From Burkholderia gladioli (GTDB lineage Bacteria; Pseudomonadota; Gammaproteobacteria; Burkholderiales; Burkholderiaceae): 64,000 bases of DNA. The translations under genes were made by a program, and so were the position numbers. Positions 9,366 to 16,720 of the stretch are shown here, one piece after another. Below the pieces are notes generated by a model, which saw only the letters and a program-made list of their open reading frames with translations, was not told the DNA's origin and made no database searches. The DNA is taken from positions 3,038,001-3,102,000 of the forward strand of contig NZ_CP009323.1 of assembly GCF_000959725.1 (NCBI RefSeq), written 5' to 3'. Every line of letters begins with the position of its first letter. The stretch's first letter is position 1.

Positions 9366-9794
9366 TCAGGAATATCGAAGTCTTTCGAGAGGGAAATGAC
9401 AGGAAATCCTTGCCGAGCCGGGAATGATGTGGCGAGTCGATTTTGCCGGATACAGGCGGCCCTCGAGGCCACGAGTGATCACCTCATGCGGCGTCACGCA
9501 CTGGTCTTCGCGGCGCGATTCCACGCTCACCTCGGCGTAGGACAGCAGCACGCACGGCACCCGGGCAAAGCCGTTCGCCAGCGCGAAGGCGCGCCGATGA
9601 TGGCCGTCCATCACCACCAGCGACGCCTGCTCGACGAGGATCGGCTCCTGCCAGACGCCGGCCGCGAACAGACGCTCGCTGACTTCCCGGAAGCGCGAGG
9701 CGAGGATCTCTTCGGTGGGACGCAGGATATCGGGCGGAAGCAGCACCACACTGGGATTGGCCGCATCTGCACGTCGATGAATCTCGGCATTCAT
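9366..9794 (-). CDS. SbnI/SerK-like ParB-fold protein, probable free-serine kinase
   Basis: The likely product is 142 residues, starting at MNAEIHRR with AAGG about eight bases upstream. The motif VVMDGHHRRAFALANG is the DGHHR signature of the ParB/sulfiredoxin-fold serine kinases SerK and SbnI. The flanking PPDILRPTEEILASRFREVSE matches the start of that domain. SbnI phosphorylates free L-serine to O-phospho-L-serine, the SbnA substrate, so kinase, synthase and dehydrogenase would form a complete Ser-to-Dap pathway in one operon. It is shorter than SbnI (about 250 residues) and appears to lack the C-terminal part. A regulatory role, as reported for SbnI, cannot be excluded. A longer frame from 10037 is possible but has no ribosome site. 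Confidence 0.7.
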   Translation of the reverse strand: MNAEIHRRADAANPSVVLLPPDILRPTEEILASRFREVSERLFAAGVWQEPILVEQASLVVMDGHHRRAFALANGFARVPCVLLSYAEVSVESRREDQCVTPHEVITRGLEGRLYPAKSTRHIIPGSARISCHFPLERLRYS

Positions 9795-9813
9795 GTCGCG
9801 CCTTTCTACTGTT

Positions 9814-9907
9814 CGCCGGGCCAGCCGCATGCCGCGCATGCGGCGCTCCCGGCGCTCTGCGTTGTTGGTCGATCCGGCTGGCGGGTGCTCTCTCACCCGC
9901 CAGCCGG
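9814..9907 (-). other. Highly structured leader upstream of the Dap operon
   Basis: Between the predicted minus-strand promoter (about 10026-10054) and the serine-kinase start (9794) lie several inverted repeats. A perfect 13-bp stem is formed by 9874-9886 and 9895-9907 with an 8-nt loop. An 8-bp stem (9824-9831 with 9837-9844) is nested inside a 7-bp stem (9814-9820 with 9848-9854). No T run follows, so this is not a simple terminator. It could be an RNA leader controlling the operon, or high-GC coincidence if translation starts further upstream. Confidence 0.45.
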
Positions 9908-10025
9908 CGATGGTTTCGACGATCCGCGCGCAGGTGTTGCAGACACCTTGCCCGGACCCGGGACCAGGCGTTCCGACCCACTTCGCGGGATGCCGATACC
10001 GTCTGCTGTCACGTCGAGTTGACGA

Positions 10026-10054
10026 ATTCAACAGCACCTTTTCGATTTTGTCAA
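10026..10054 (-). promoter_or_regulatory. Predicted sigma70 promoter for the Dap operon
   Basis: Read on the minus strand, a perfect -35 TTGACA (10054-10049) is followed by exactly 17 bases and then TTGAAT (10031-10026), four of six matches to the -10 consensus. It lies in the AT-richer divergent region and points toward the serine-kinase/sbnA/sbnB genes, giving a leader of about 225 bases. Confidence 0.55.
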
Positions 10055-10123
10055 CGAAACGGGTGATGAATCGCCGGAGAAAATTTCCTCGTTAAATTTT
10101 CGTGAATGCGGTTGCGCGATGCG

Positions 10124-10138
10124 GATATTTCGAATATC
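10124..10138. promoter_or_regulatory. Palindrome in the divergent control region
   Basis: GATATT-TCG-AATATC is a 15-bp inverted repeat located between the two divergent promoters. It is a candidate binding site for a regulator acting on both operons. No regulator gene inside the cluster can be matched to it. Confidence 0.35.
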
Positions 10139-10250
10139 ACGCGCACGTCTGTTCGTGTCATTTTGTTATTCGTCCGGTGGGGCCCGATTCAGCGCGGAGC
10201 GGATGGTGCGACGCAACGATTTCCGCCTTATGATCAGGATGAATAAGGAC

Positions 10251-10279
10251 TTGTGTATTCGGAATAAGTGATGTATAAA
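10251..10279 (+). promoter_or_regulatory. Predicted promoter for the NRPS operon
   Basis: TTGTGT at 10251-10256 and TATAAA at 10274-10279 are separated by 17 bases, giving a good -10 and a partial -35. Direct repeats of GAATAAG at 10241-10247 and 10262-10268 are 21 bases apart (two helical turns) and overlap the promoter, as expected of an activator or repressor site. The first gene starts 50-140 bases downstream. Confidence 0.5.
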
Positions 10280-10293
10280 ATTCCTGCTTAAAA

Positions 10294-10323
10294 ACGATTC
10301 AAGCGAAACGATTCAAACGATTC
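10294..10323. repeat. Three direct copies of ACGATTC just after the NRPS promoter
   Basis: ACGATTC occurs at 10294-10300, 10308-10314 and 10317-10323, each followed by AA or G. The cluster lies right after the predicted -10, where a bound repressor would block initiation. It may be an operator array; no protein partner is evident. Confidence 0.4.
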
Positions 10324-10419
10324 GATAGCTTGCGTTTGAAAAAAGACGAAAGCCATTCCGAGGGCCCGCGTATCCGCGATACGCGTACCGTGACAAATCA
10401 AACCAAAGACGAACGTGCT

Positions 10420-11919
10420 ATGAGAGAGCATAGACGTGGCATTCCCTTGACTCGCGCATGCCATGAATTCCTGTGTGCCGCGGATCTGCCGATCGCCGCG
10501 ACCAACGGCATGCGGCGCGCGATCGGGGTCGTGCATCAGGTGCTCGACGCGAGCGGTTCGGGCGCGGCGGGGCTGCAGGCGCTGCATTGCGGTGCCGCCC
10601 GGGTGACGGTGTTGTGCGATCCCGATGCGCCCATCGCGCGTGTCGGCTCGCAGCAGGGCGATGTCGCGGATCGGCTCGCATTCGCCGACGAGGCGACCCT
10701 GGCCGCGCAGGGCGCGCGCTTCGACCTCGTGCTCGGCCCCGTGAAGATCGGCGCGAACGGTGTGGACCTGCATTACGGCCGGCGGCTCGAAAGTCTGCTC
10801 GAGCGTTTCGGCACGTCGCGGGCCTCGGTCCTGCCGAACACCGTGCGCTACAGCGCGCAACTGGTGGAATGGCGCGATGCGGCCCGTCTCGATGCCGATG
10901 TCGCGGCGCGCGCCCGGGAACTGGGGGAGCGCTACGCGGTCGATTTCGGGCCCGCGCTCGAGCGCATGGCCGCGGCGGCGCCCGCTCGCGAGCGGGTGAG
11001 GGCCGAGTGCCTGCGTCCCTTGCATGCGAGCGTGGCGTTCCTGAGCTGCCAACCGCAATCGCGGGGCCCGCGGCCCGACTCGGCTGCCGTGCCGCCCCAG
11101 GCGCCGGCATCGCTGACGTTGCGCGCGGAGCAGCCTGGCCGCGCCGACGCGGTGATATGGACCCAGGAACTGATCCACGACGGCATCGTGATCGGGCGTG
11201 CCCGTGCGGTCGGCTGGTTGCCGCGGCGCATGGAACTCGCGCCGGGCGAGGCGATCGAGGTGGCGCTCGACGATATCGGCGCGGCGATGCCGCTGGACGA
11301 CGGCGGGGCCGCCGCGTGGTTCGCCGCGCCGCTCCAGGGCGATGCGCAGGAGGCGGTGGTGCCGCTGGTGTTCTGGCTGACCGGCATTTCCGGGGCGGGC
11401 AAGACCACCATCGCGACGCGCTTCGAGCAGCAGGCGCGCGCGCGGCGCTGGCCGGCCACGGTGCTCGACGGCGATGCGCTACGCGGCGGGCTCAACGCCG
11501 ATCTCGGCTTCAGCGACGCCGATCGCGCCGAGAACGTCCGGCGCATCGCCGAGGTCGCGGCGCTGATGGCGGACACCGGTCGCGTGGTGATCGTGTCCTG
11601 CATTTCCCCGAAGCAGGCATTTCGCGACGCCGCGCGCGCCATCATCGGCGAGGAGCGTTTCGTCGAGGTGTTCGTCGACGTCCCGCCATCGGTGGCCGAG
11701 GCGCGCGATCCCAAGGGACTGTACCGGCGCGCGCGCGCCGGGCTGATCGCCTCGTTCACCGCGATCGATTCCGGCTACGAGATACCCCGCGCGCCGCGCA
11801 TCCACATCGACACCACCGCGATGGACGTGGAGTCCGCGGCGCGCTGCCTGAGCCGTCACTACGAAGGGCTGTTCCAGCCCGCATCACGAACCGGCGATAC
11901 CGAAGTGGCCGCCGCCTGA
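10420..11919 (+). CDS. APS kinase (CysC-type) with a large N-terminal domain of unknown function
   Basis: The product is about 499 residues from the ATG at 10420; in-frame GTG (10390) and TTG (10330) starts are also possible and none has a good ribosome site. The C-terminal ~180 residues are an APS kinase: Walker A GISGAGKTT, then DGDALRGGLNADLGFSDADR and ENVRRIAEVAALMADTGR, typical of CysC, which phosphorylates adenylyl sulfate to PAPS. The first ~310 residues match no family I recognise. They include GPVKIGANGVDLHYGRRLE and a region ending WLPRRMELAPGEAIEVALDD. With CysD and CysN at the other end of the cluster this completes a dedicated PAPS supply for two sulfotransferases. Confidence 0.8.
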   Translation: MREHRRGIPLTRACHEFLCAADLPIAATNGMRRAIGVVHQVLDASGSGAAGLQALHCGAARVTVLCDPDAPIARVGSQQGDVADRLAFADEATLAAQGARFDLVLGPVKIGANGVDLHYGRRLESLLERFGTSRASVLPNTVRYSAQLVEWRDAARLDADVAARARELGERYAVDFGPALERMAAAAPARERVRAECLRPLHASVAFLSCQPQSRGPRPDSAAVPPQAPASLTLRAEQPGRADAVIWTQELIHDGIVIGRARAVGWLPRRMELAPGEAIEVALDDIGAAMPLDDGGAAAWFAAPLQGDAQEAVVPLVFWLTGISGAGKTTIATRFEQQARARRWPATVLDGDALRGGLNADLGFSDADRAENVRRIAEVAALMADTGRVVIVSCISPKQAFRDAARAIIGEERFVEVFVDVPPSVAEARDPKGLYRRARAGLIASFTAIDSGYEIPRAPRIHIDTTAMDVESAARCLSRHYEGLFQPASRTGDTEVAAA

Positions 11920-11960
11920 GCGCGAGTCGGCCCGCTTGCGCATTCCTTACCGAGAGCCAT

Positions 11961-13793
11961 ATGACCCAGCACGACCCGGCCGGCAGGCATGATCCGAACC
12001 CGGCCTCGGAGGACCCGTTCGCCCGCCGCTTCTCGACCGCTTCGGCAGGGGCGATCGCATCGGCCGATTCGCTGACGGCGCGCTTCGCCGAGATGGCCGC
12101 GCGGCAAGCCGATGCGCCCGCCGTCGAGCACGACGGGCGGCGCTGGACCTATGCCGAACTCGCGGCGCGCGCCTCGCGTATCGCGGCGGCCCTGCTGGCC
12201 GCCGGCGGTGCCGACGAGGAGCCGGTTGCCCTGCTCTACGGGCATGGCGCACCGATGATCGCGGCGTTGTACGGCGTGCTCGGCGCCGGCAAGTTCTACG
12301 TGCCGCTGATCGTCGATCACCCGCTTGCCCACCTGCAGGCCGTGGTGCGGGAATGCCGCTGCCGGATCGTGCTCGCGGCTCCCGAGCATGCGGCGCTGGC
12401 GGCGTCGCTCGGACTGGCCGTGTGCGTGATCGACGACGCGTCGCTGCCCGAAGCCGGAACGCCGCTGCAGGCGCGGCGGCCCGAGGCGATCAGCTACCTG
12501 TTGTTCACCTCGGGCACCACGGGCGTGCCCAAGGGCGTGATGCAATGCGACCGCAACGTGCTGCACCACGCGGCCTGCTATGCGTCGTCGCTCGGGCTCG
12601 AGCGTGACGATCGCATGACGCTGCTGCCGTACTACGGCTTCGATGCTTCCGTGATGGACATTCACGCGACCCTGCTCAGCGGCGCGTGCCTGCATATATG
12701 GGACGTGCGGCGGCGCGGCGTGGACGGCATCGGCGAGTGGCTGCTGCGCGAGCGCATCACGATCTGGCATTCGACGCCGAGCGTGCTGCGAGCCGCGTTT
12801 CCCGGCTTCGCCCGGCCGGCCGCGTTGCGCTGGGTGGTGCTGGGCGGGGAGGCCGCGGTCGGCGGCGACGTCGCGCTGGTGGCGCGTCATGGCGGGCCGC
12901 GGTGCGGTCTGATCAACGGCCTCGGCCCGACCGAATGCACCACGGCGCTGCAATACGTGGCCGATCTCGAGACCGACGCGAATGCGGTGCGCCTGCCGGT
13001 CGGCCGGCCCGTGCCGGGCGTCCAGGCCACGCTGCTCGATGCGCAGGGACAGCCTGGCGCGAGCGAGGGCGAACTGGCGATTACCAGCGCCTTCGTCGCG
13101 CTCGGCTACTGGAACCGCCCCGAGCTGAGCGCCGAACGCTTCGGCGAGGCGCCGGAGGGCGGCGGTGCGCGCCGCTATCGCACCGGTGACGTATTGCGTC
13201 GCGACGCGAACGGCTGCTACGAGCATCTCGCCCGCCTCGACGACCAGGTCAAGATTCGCGGGATGCGCGTCGAGCTCGGCGAGGTACGAGCCGCGCTGGC
13301 CGCGCATCCGCAGGTCCGGCAGGCGGTGGTCTTGCCGCGCACCGACACGCCCGCCGGCCCGGTATCGATCGTGGCCTACGTGGTCACGGCCGGCCCCGCC
13401 GACGCGGCCGCGCTGCGTGCGCACGTGGCCGCGCGCCTGCCGGACTACATGGTGCCGGCGGTGATCGTGCCGCTCGCCGAGATGCCGCTGCTGCCGAACG
13501 GCAAGCTCGATCGCCAGGCCCTGCCGGTGCCGCGCGCGCCCGAGCCCGGCGGCGCGCGCAAGGCGCCGCGCACGCCGCTGCATCGCGCGCTGGCCGGCTA
13601 CTGGGCCGAGGTATTGCGGCGCGAGACGGTGGGCATCGACGAGAACTTCTTCGAGCTCGGCGGCGACTCGCTGCTCGGCACCCAACTGCTGGGGCGCGTG
13701 CGGCGCGAGCTGGAGATCGATGCGCAACTGGCGGACCTGTTCCGCCATCCGACGGTCGAGGCGCTGGCCACGCATCTGCTGGAGTCGCAATGA
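11961..13793 (+). CDS. Stand-alone NRPS adenylation-thiolation didomain protein (SulI-like)
   Basis: This 610-residue NRPS has one A domain (about residues 25-510) with core motifs LLFTSGTTGVPKG (A3), GLGPTECTT (A5), YRTGD (A7), HLARLDDQVKIRGMRVELGE (A8) and LPNGKLD (A10). A thiolation domain follows with FFELGGDSLLGTQ carrying the phosphopantetheine Ser. There is no condensation or thioesterase domain, so it acts as an initiating module that hands its residue to the first C domain of the NRPS at 18184. By analogy with sulfazecin (gamma-D-Glu-D-Ala-Dap) it would load glutamate, but the pocket residues I read (D-A-M-H-V-G-G-T-A) do not settle the substrate. Its stop overlaps the MFS start at ATGA. 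Confidence 0.9.
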   Translation: MTQHDPAGRHDPNPASEDPFARRFSTASAGAIASADSLTARFAEMAARQADAPAVEHDGRRWTYAELAARASRIAAALLAAGGADEEPVALLYGHGAPMIAALYGVLGAGKFYVPLIVDHPLAHLQAVVRECRCRIVLAAPEHAALAASLGLAVCVIDDASLPEAGTPLQARRPEAISYLLFTSGTTGVPKGVMQCDRNVLHHAACYASSLGLERDDRMTLLPYYGFDASVMDIHATLLSGACLHIWDVRRRGVDGIGEWLLRERITIWHSTPSVLRAAFPGFARPAALRWVVLGGEAAVGGDVALVARHGGPRCGLINGLGPTECTTALQYVADLETDANAVRLPVGRPVPGVQATLLDAQGQPGASEGELAITSAFVALGYWNRPELSAERFGEAPEGGGARRYRTGDVLRRDANGCYEHLARLDDQVKIRGMRVELGEVRAALAAHPQVRQAVVLPRTDTPAGPVSIVAYVVTAGPADAAALRAHVAARLPDYMVPAVIVPLAEMPLLPNGKLDRQALPVPRAPEPGGARKAPRTPLHRALAGYWAEVLRRETVGIDENFFELGGDSLLGTQLLGRVRRELEIDAQLADLFRHPTVEALATHLLESQ

Positions 13794-15115
13794 GCGACCT
13801 GCTCGAATCGCGCGACGAGTCCGATCCCGGGCTCGCTGCAGTGGCCGGCACGACCGCGCGGCCCGCGCGGCGCTCGTGGTTCGCCACGCTGCGCGGTCCC
13901 TTCGCCTATCGCGCGTTCAGGACGATCTGGTGCGCGAGCTTGGTCGGCAACATCGGCGGATCGATCCAGACCGTCGCGGCGGCCTGGCTGATGACCTCGA
14001 TGGCGCCGTCGCCGGCGATGGTTTCGCTGGTGCAGACCGCCTCGACCCTGCCGATCGCCTTGTTCGCCTTGATGTCGGGCGTGGCGGCCGATGCCTGGGA
14101 CCGACGCCGCGTGATGCTGGTATCGCAATCGGTGATGCTGGGCGCGGCGCTGTGCCTGGCGCTGCTGGCGGCCTGGGGTGTGATGACGCCGGCCTGGGTG
14201 CTGTTGTTCACCTTCCTCGGCGGCTGCGCGGGCGCGATGTTCCAGCCGGCCTGGCAGTCGGCCGTCACCGAGCAGGTGCCGGCGCGCGAGCTGTCGGCGG
14301 CCATCGCGCTGGACAGCTTCTCGCTCAATATCGCGCGCACGGCCGGCCCCTCGCTCGGCGGCTTCGTGGTGGCGACGCTGTCGCCGCAGGCCGCGTTCGG
14401 CATCAGCGTGCTGGCTTGCGCCTGGCTGGTGGCCGTGCTGGCCCGCGCGGTGCGTGGCGGCGGCGCGGCGCGCGAGCGCCGTCGCGAACCGCTGGCGGCG
14501 ATGCTGGGGCAGGGCATGCGCTATTGCTTCGGCGACGCGGGCCTGCGCGCCGCGTTGCTGCGCAGCACCGCGTTCGGTTTCCTCGGCAGCCCGGTCTGGG
14601 CGCTGTTGCCTTTGTTCGCGCGGCAGCGCTTCGGCGGCGACGCGACCACCTACGGCATCCTGCTCGCCTCCTTCGGTGCCGGCGCGGCGGCCGGCGCGCT
14701 CGGCGGCGCCGCGCTGCGCATGCGGCTGGGTCGCGAAAACCTGCTCGCGCTCTGCACGCTGAGTTTCGCCGCGGGCATGGCGATCGCCGCGTGGAGCCCG
14801 ACGCGGCTGGCGGCCCTGGCCGGCCTCGCGATGGCGGGCGGCAGCTGGGTGGCGGTGGTGTCGACCTACAACCTGACGATCCAGACCGCCTCGCCGGCCT
14901 GGGTGGCGGGGCGTTCGCTGTCGCTGTTCCATTCCTGCATCGTCGGCGGGCTGGCGATCGGCAGTTATCTCTGGGGGCTGGTGGCGACGGCCACGTCGAT
15001 CCGGCTGGTCTTTATTGTCTCCGCGCTGTTGATGGCGCTGGCCGCCACGCTGGCGAAATGGCTGGTGCTGCCGGCGCAGGACGCGCCGGCCATGCCCGGG
15101 GGAAGTGCGTCATGA
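13790..15115 (+). CDS. MFS exporter (MFS_3/EntS-like)
   Basis: This 441-residue protein has about eleven to twelve hydrophobic helices and the loop signature LMSGVAADAWDRRRVML. It belongs to the MFS_3 group that exports enterobactin and other NRPS products. Its ATG overlaps the stop of the A-T gene by four bases, and its stop overlaps the next gene, so it is translationally coupled inside the biosynthetic operon. Export of the monobactam or bulgecin-type product is the likely role; the substrate is inferred from context only. Confidence 0.82.
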   Translation: MSDLLESRDESDPGLAAVAGTTARPARRSWFATLRGPFAYRAFRTIWCASLVGNIGGSIQTVAAAWLMTSMAPSPAMVSLVQTASTLPIALFALMSGVAADAWDRRRVMLVSQSVMLGAALCLALLAAWGVMTPAWVLLFTFLGGCAGAMFQPAWQSAVTEQVPARELSAAIALDSFSLNIARTAGPSLGGFVVATLSPQAAFGISVLACAWLVAVLARAVRGGGAARERRREPLAAMLGQGMRYCFGDAGLRAALLRSTAFGFLGSPVWALLPLFARQRFGGDATTYGILLASFGAGAAAGALGGAALRMRLGRENLLALCTLSFAAGMAIAAWSPTRLAALAGLAMAGGSWVAVVSTYNLTIQTASPAWVAGRSLSLFHSCIVGGLAIGSYLWGLVATATSIRLVFIVSALLMALAATLAKWLVLPAQDAPAMPGGSAS

Positions 15116-16656
15116 CGAGGCATCGATCCGTGATCCATCGATCCATCACTCTTCGATCCGTGAGCCATCGCGCCACCGGTGTCGCGCGAGGCCCGCGCCT
15201 CGTGCGGCTGGCGCGCGCGAGCGCGCTGTCGTGCGCCGCCGCGCTGGCCGTTGCGCTGGCCGGCTGCGCGGCCGGGCCCGACTATCAACGGCCGGCCGTG
15301 GCCGCGCCGCAAGCCTGGAAGATCGATCCGGCATACGCCAACTGGCACCCGGCCGAGCCGTCGCGCGCCTCGCTCGACGACGCCTGGTGGACTACCTTCG
15401 GCATCGGCGAGCTCGACGAGCTCGAGCGCCGCGTGCTCGAGCGCAACCAGACGCTGCGCGAGGCCGCCGCGCGCTACGACCAGGCCCGCGCACAGTTGTC
15501 GGCGGTGGCCGCCGCGCGCCTGCCCGACGTCGGCGTCGGTCTTGCCGCGCAGCGTCGCCGCATTTCGGCCAATCGGCCGCTGACCGAATACGACTCGCCG
15601 AACTATTCCACGGTGCAGAACGATTTCGAGGCGGGCGCGTGGCTGTCGTGGGAGGTCGACCTGTTCGGGCGCGTGCGCCGTTCGGTCGAGGCGTCCGTGG
15701 CCGACACGGAACAGTCGGCCGACGACCTGGCCAATGCGCGGCTCGCCCTGACCGCGCAGCTCGCCTCGGCGTACTTCGCGCTGCGAGCGCTCGACGACGA
15801 GAGCGGGATCGTGGCCGATTCGATCGAGTGGCAGCAGAAGGCGCTCGATTTCGTCCAGCAGCAGTGGAAGTTCGGACAGGTATCCGAGCTGAACGTGCTG
15901 CAGCAGCAAACCGAGCTCGACGCCACCCGCGTGCAGCTGCATCTGCTCGCGACCCAGCGCTCGCGCTACGAACACGTGATCGCCACCCTGGTGGGCGAGC
16001 CCGCGCCGCAGTTTTCGCTGGCGCCGAATCGCGAGGCCTATGCGCTGCCGGTGCTGCCCACCGGGATGCCGAGCGACCTGCTGCAGCGGCGCCCCGACGT
16101 GGCCGCCGCCGAGCGCGCGATGGCCGCCGCCAACGCGCGCGTGGGCGTGGCGAGCGCCGCCTATTTCCCGAGCCTCGTGCTGTCGCCGTCGATCGGCTGG
16201 CAGAGCGCGCAGTTCGCCACGCTCGCGACGGTGCCGAGCCTGGTCTGGTCGCTTGGCGGATCGATCGGCGAGACCTTGTTCGACGGCGGCCGGCGCGTGG
16301 CTCGCAAGCGCTTCGCGAGCGCCGGTTACGACGCCGCGCAGGCACGTTATCGCGCCTCGGTGCTGACGGCCTTCCAGGAAGTGCAGGACGCCGTCACCGG
16401 CCTGGACGTGCTGGCGGCGGCGGCGCAGCAGTCGCGTCGTGCCGTCGACGACGCGCAGCGCCTGCTGACGCTCGCCAGCGCGCGTTATCGGAACGGCATG
16501 GTCACCTACCTGGACGTCATCGAGGCGCAGCGCGCGGCGCTGGCCGGCGAGCGCGAGGCGGCCCGCATCCGCGGCATGCAGGCCGATACCGTGGTGCGCC
16601 TCGCGAAGGCGCTCGGCGGCGGCTGGCAGGCGCCGCAGGCCCTGGCGACCCGCTAG
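15112..16656 (+). CDS. Outer-membrane efflux lipoprotein (NodT/OprM family)
   Basis: This 514-residue TolC-like outer-membrane factor has a lipobox ALAGC (Cys about residue 57) after a long basic leader, followed by AAGPDYQRPAVAAPQAW, the usual opening of NodT-family lipoproteins. Two homologous helical halves follow, including SWEVDLFGRVRRSVEAS and LLQRRPDVAAAERAMAAANA. The start at 15112 overlaps the MFS stop. It gives the third component for the RND pump and adaptor on the opposite strand (2737-7105), which have no outer-membrane partner of their own, so a full tripartite pump is split across two operons here. Confidence 0.88.
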   Translation: MTRHRSVIHRSITLRSVSHRATGVARGPRLVRLARASALSCAAALAVALAGCAAGPDYQRPAVAAPQAWKIDPAYANWHPAEPSRASLDDAWWTTFGIGELDELERRVLERNQTLREAAARYDQARAQLSAVAAARLPDVGVGLAAQRRRISANRPLTEYDSPNYSTVQNDFEAGAWLSWEVDLFGRVRRSVEASVADTEQSADDLANARLALTAQLASAYFALRALDDESGIVADSIEWQQKALDFVQQQWKFGQVSELNVLQQQTELDATRVQLHLLATQRSRYEHVIATLVGEPAPQFSLAPNREAYALPVLPTGMPSDLLQRRPDVAAAERAMAAANARVGVASAAYFPSLVLSPSIGWQSAQFATLATVPSLVWSLGGSIGETLFDGGRRVARKRFASAGYDAAQARYRASVLTAFQEVQDAVTGLDVLAAAAQQSRRAVDDAQRLLTLASARYRNGMVTYLDVIEAQRAALAGEREAARIRGMQADTVVRLAKALGGGWQAPQALATR

Positions 16657-16720
16657 CCGCCGCCGAGCCAGGCGGCACGAACGATCTTTTCCCCTGCTTG
16701 CGAATCGAGACGAGGAAGGC

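Noticed and set aside
7230..9794. Staphyloferrin B-type siderophore locus
   Set aside because: SbnA-, SbnB- and SbnI-like genes are present, but there are no IucA/IucC-type siderophore synthetases or iron-uptake genes; Dap use by the NRPS explains them better.
9874..9907. Intrinsic terminator
   Set aside because: The stem is strong but no T run follows on either strand, and it lies upstream of the gene start rather than after a stop.
10330..10419. TTG or GTG start extending the APS kinase fusion by 10-30 residues
   Set aside because: No ribosome site precedes either, and the extra residues are low in complexity; the ATG was kept, though the choice is not firm.
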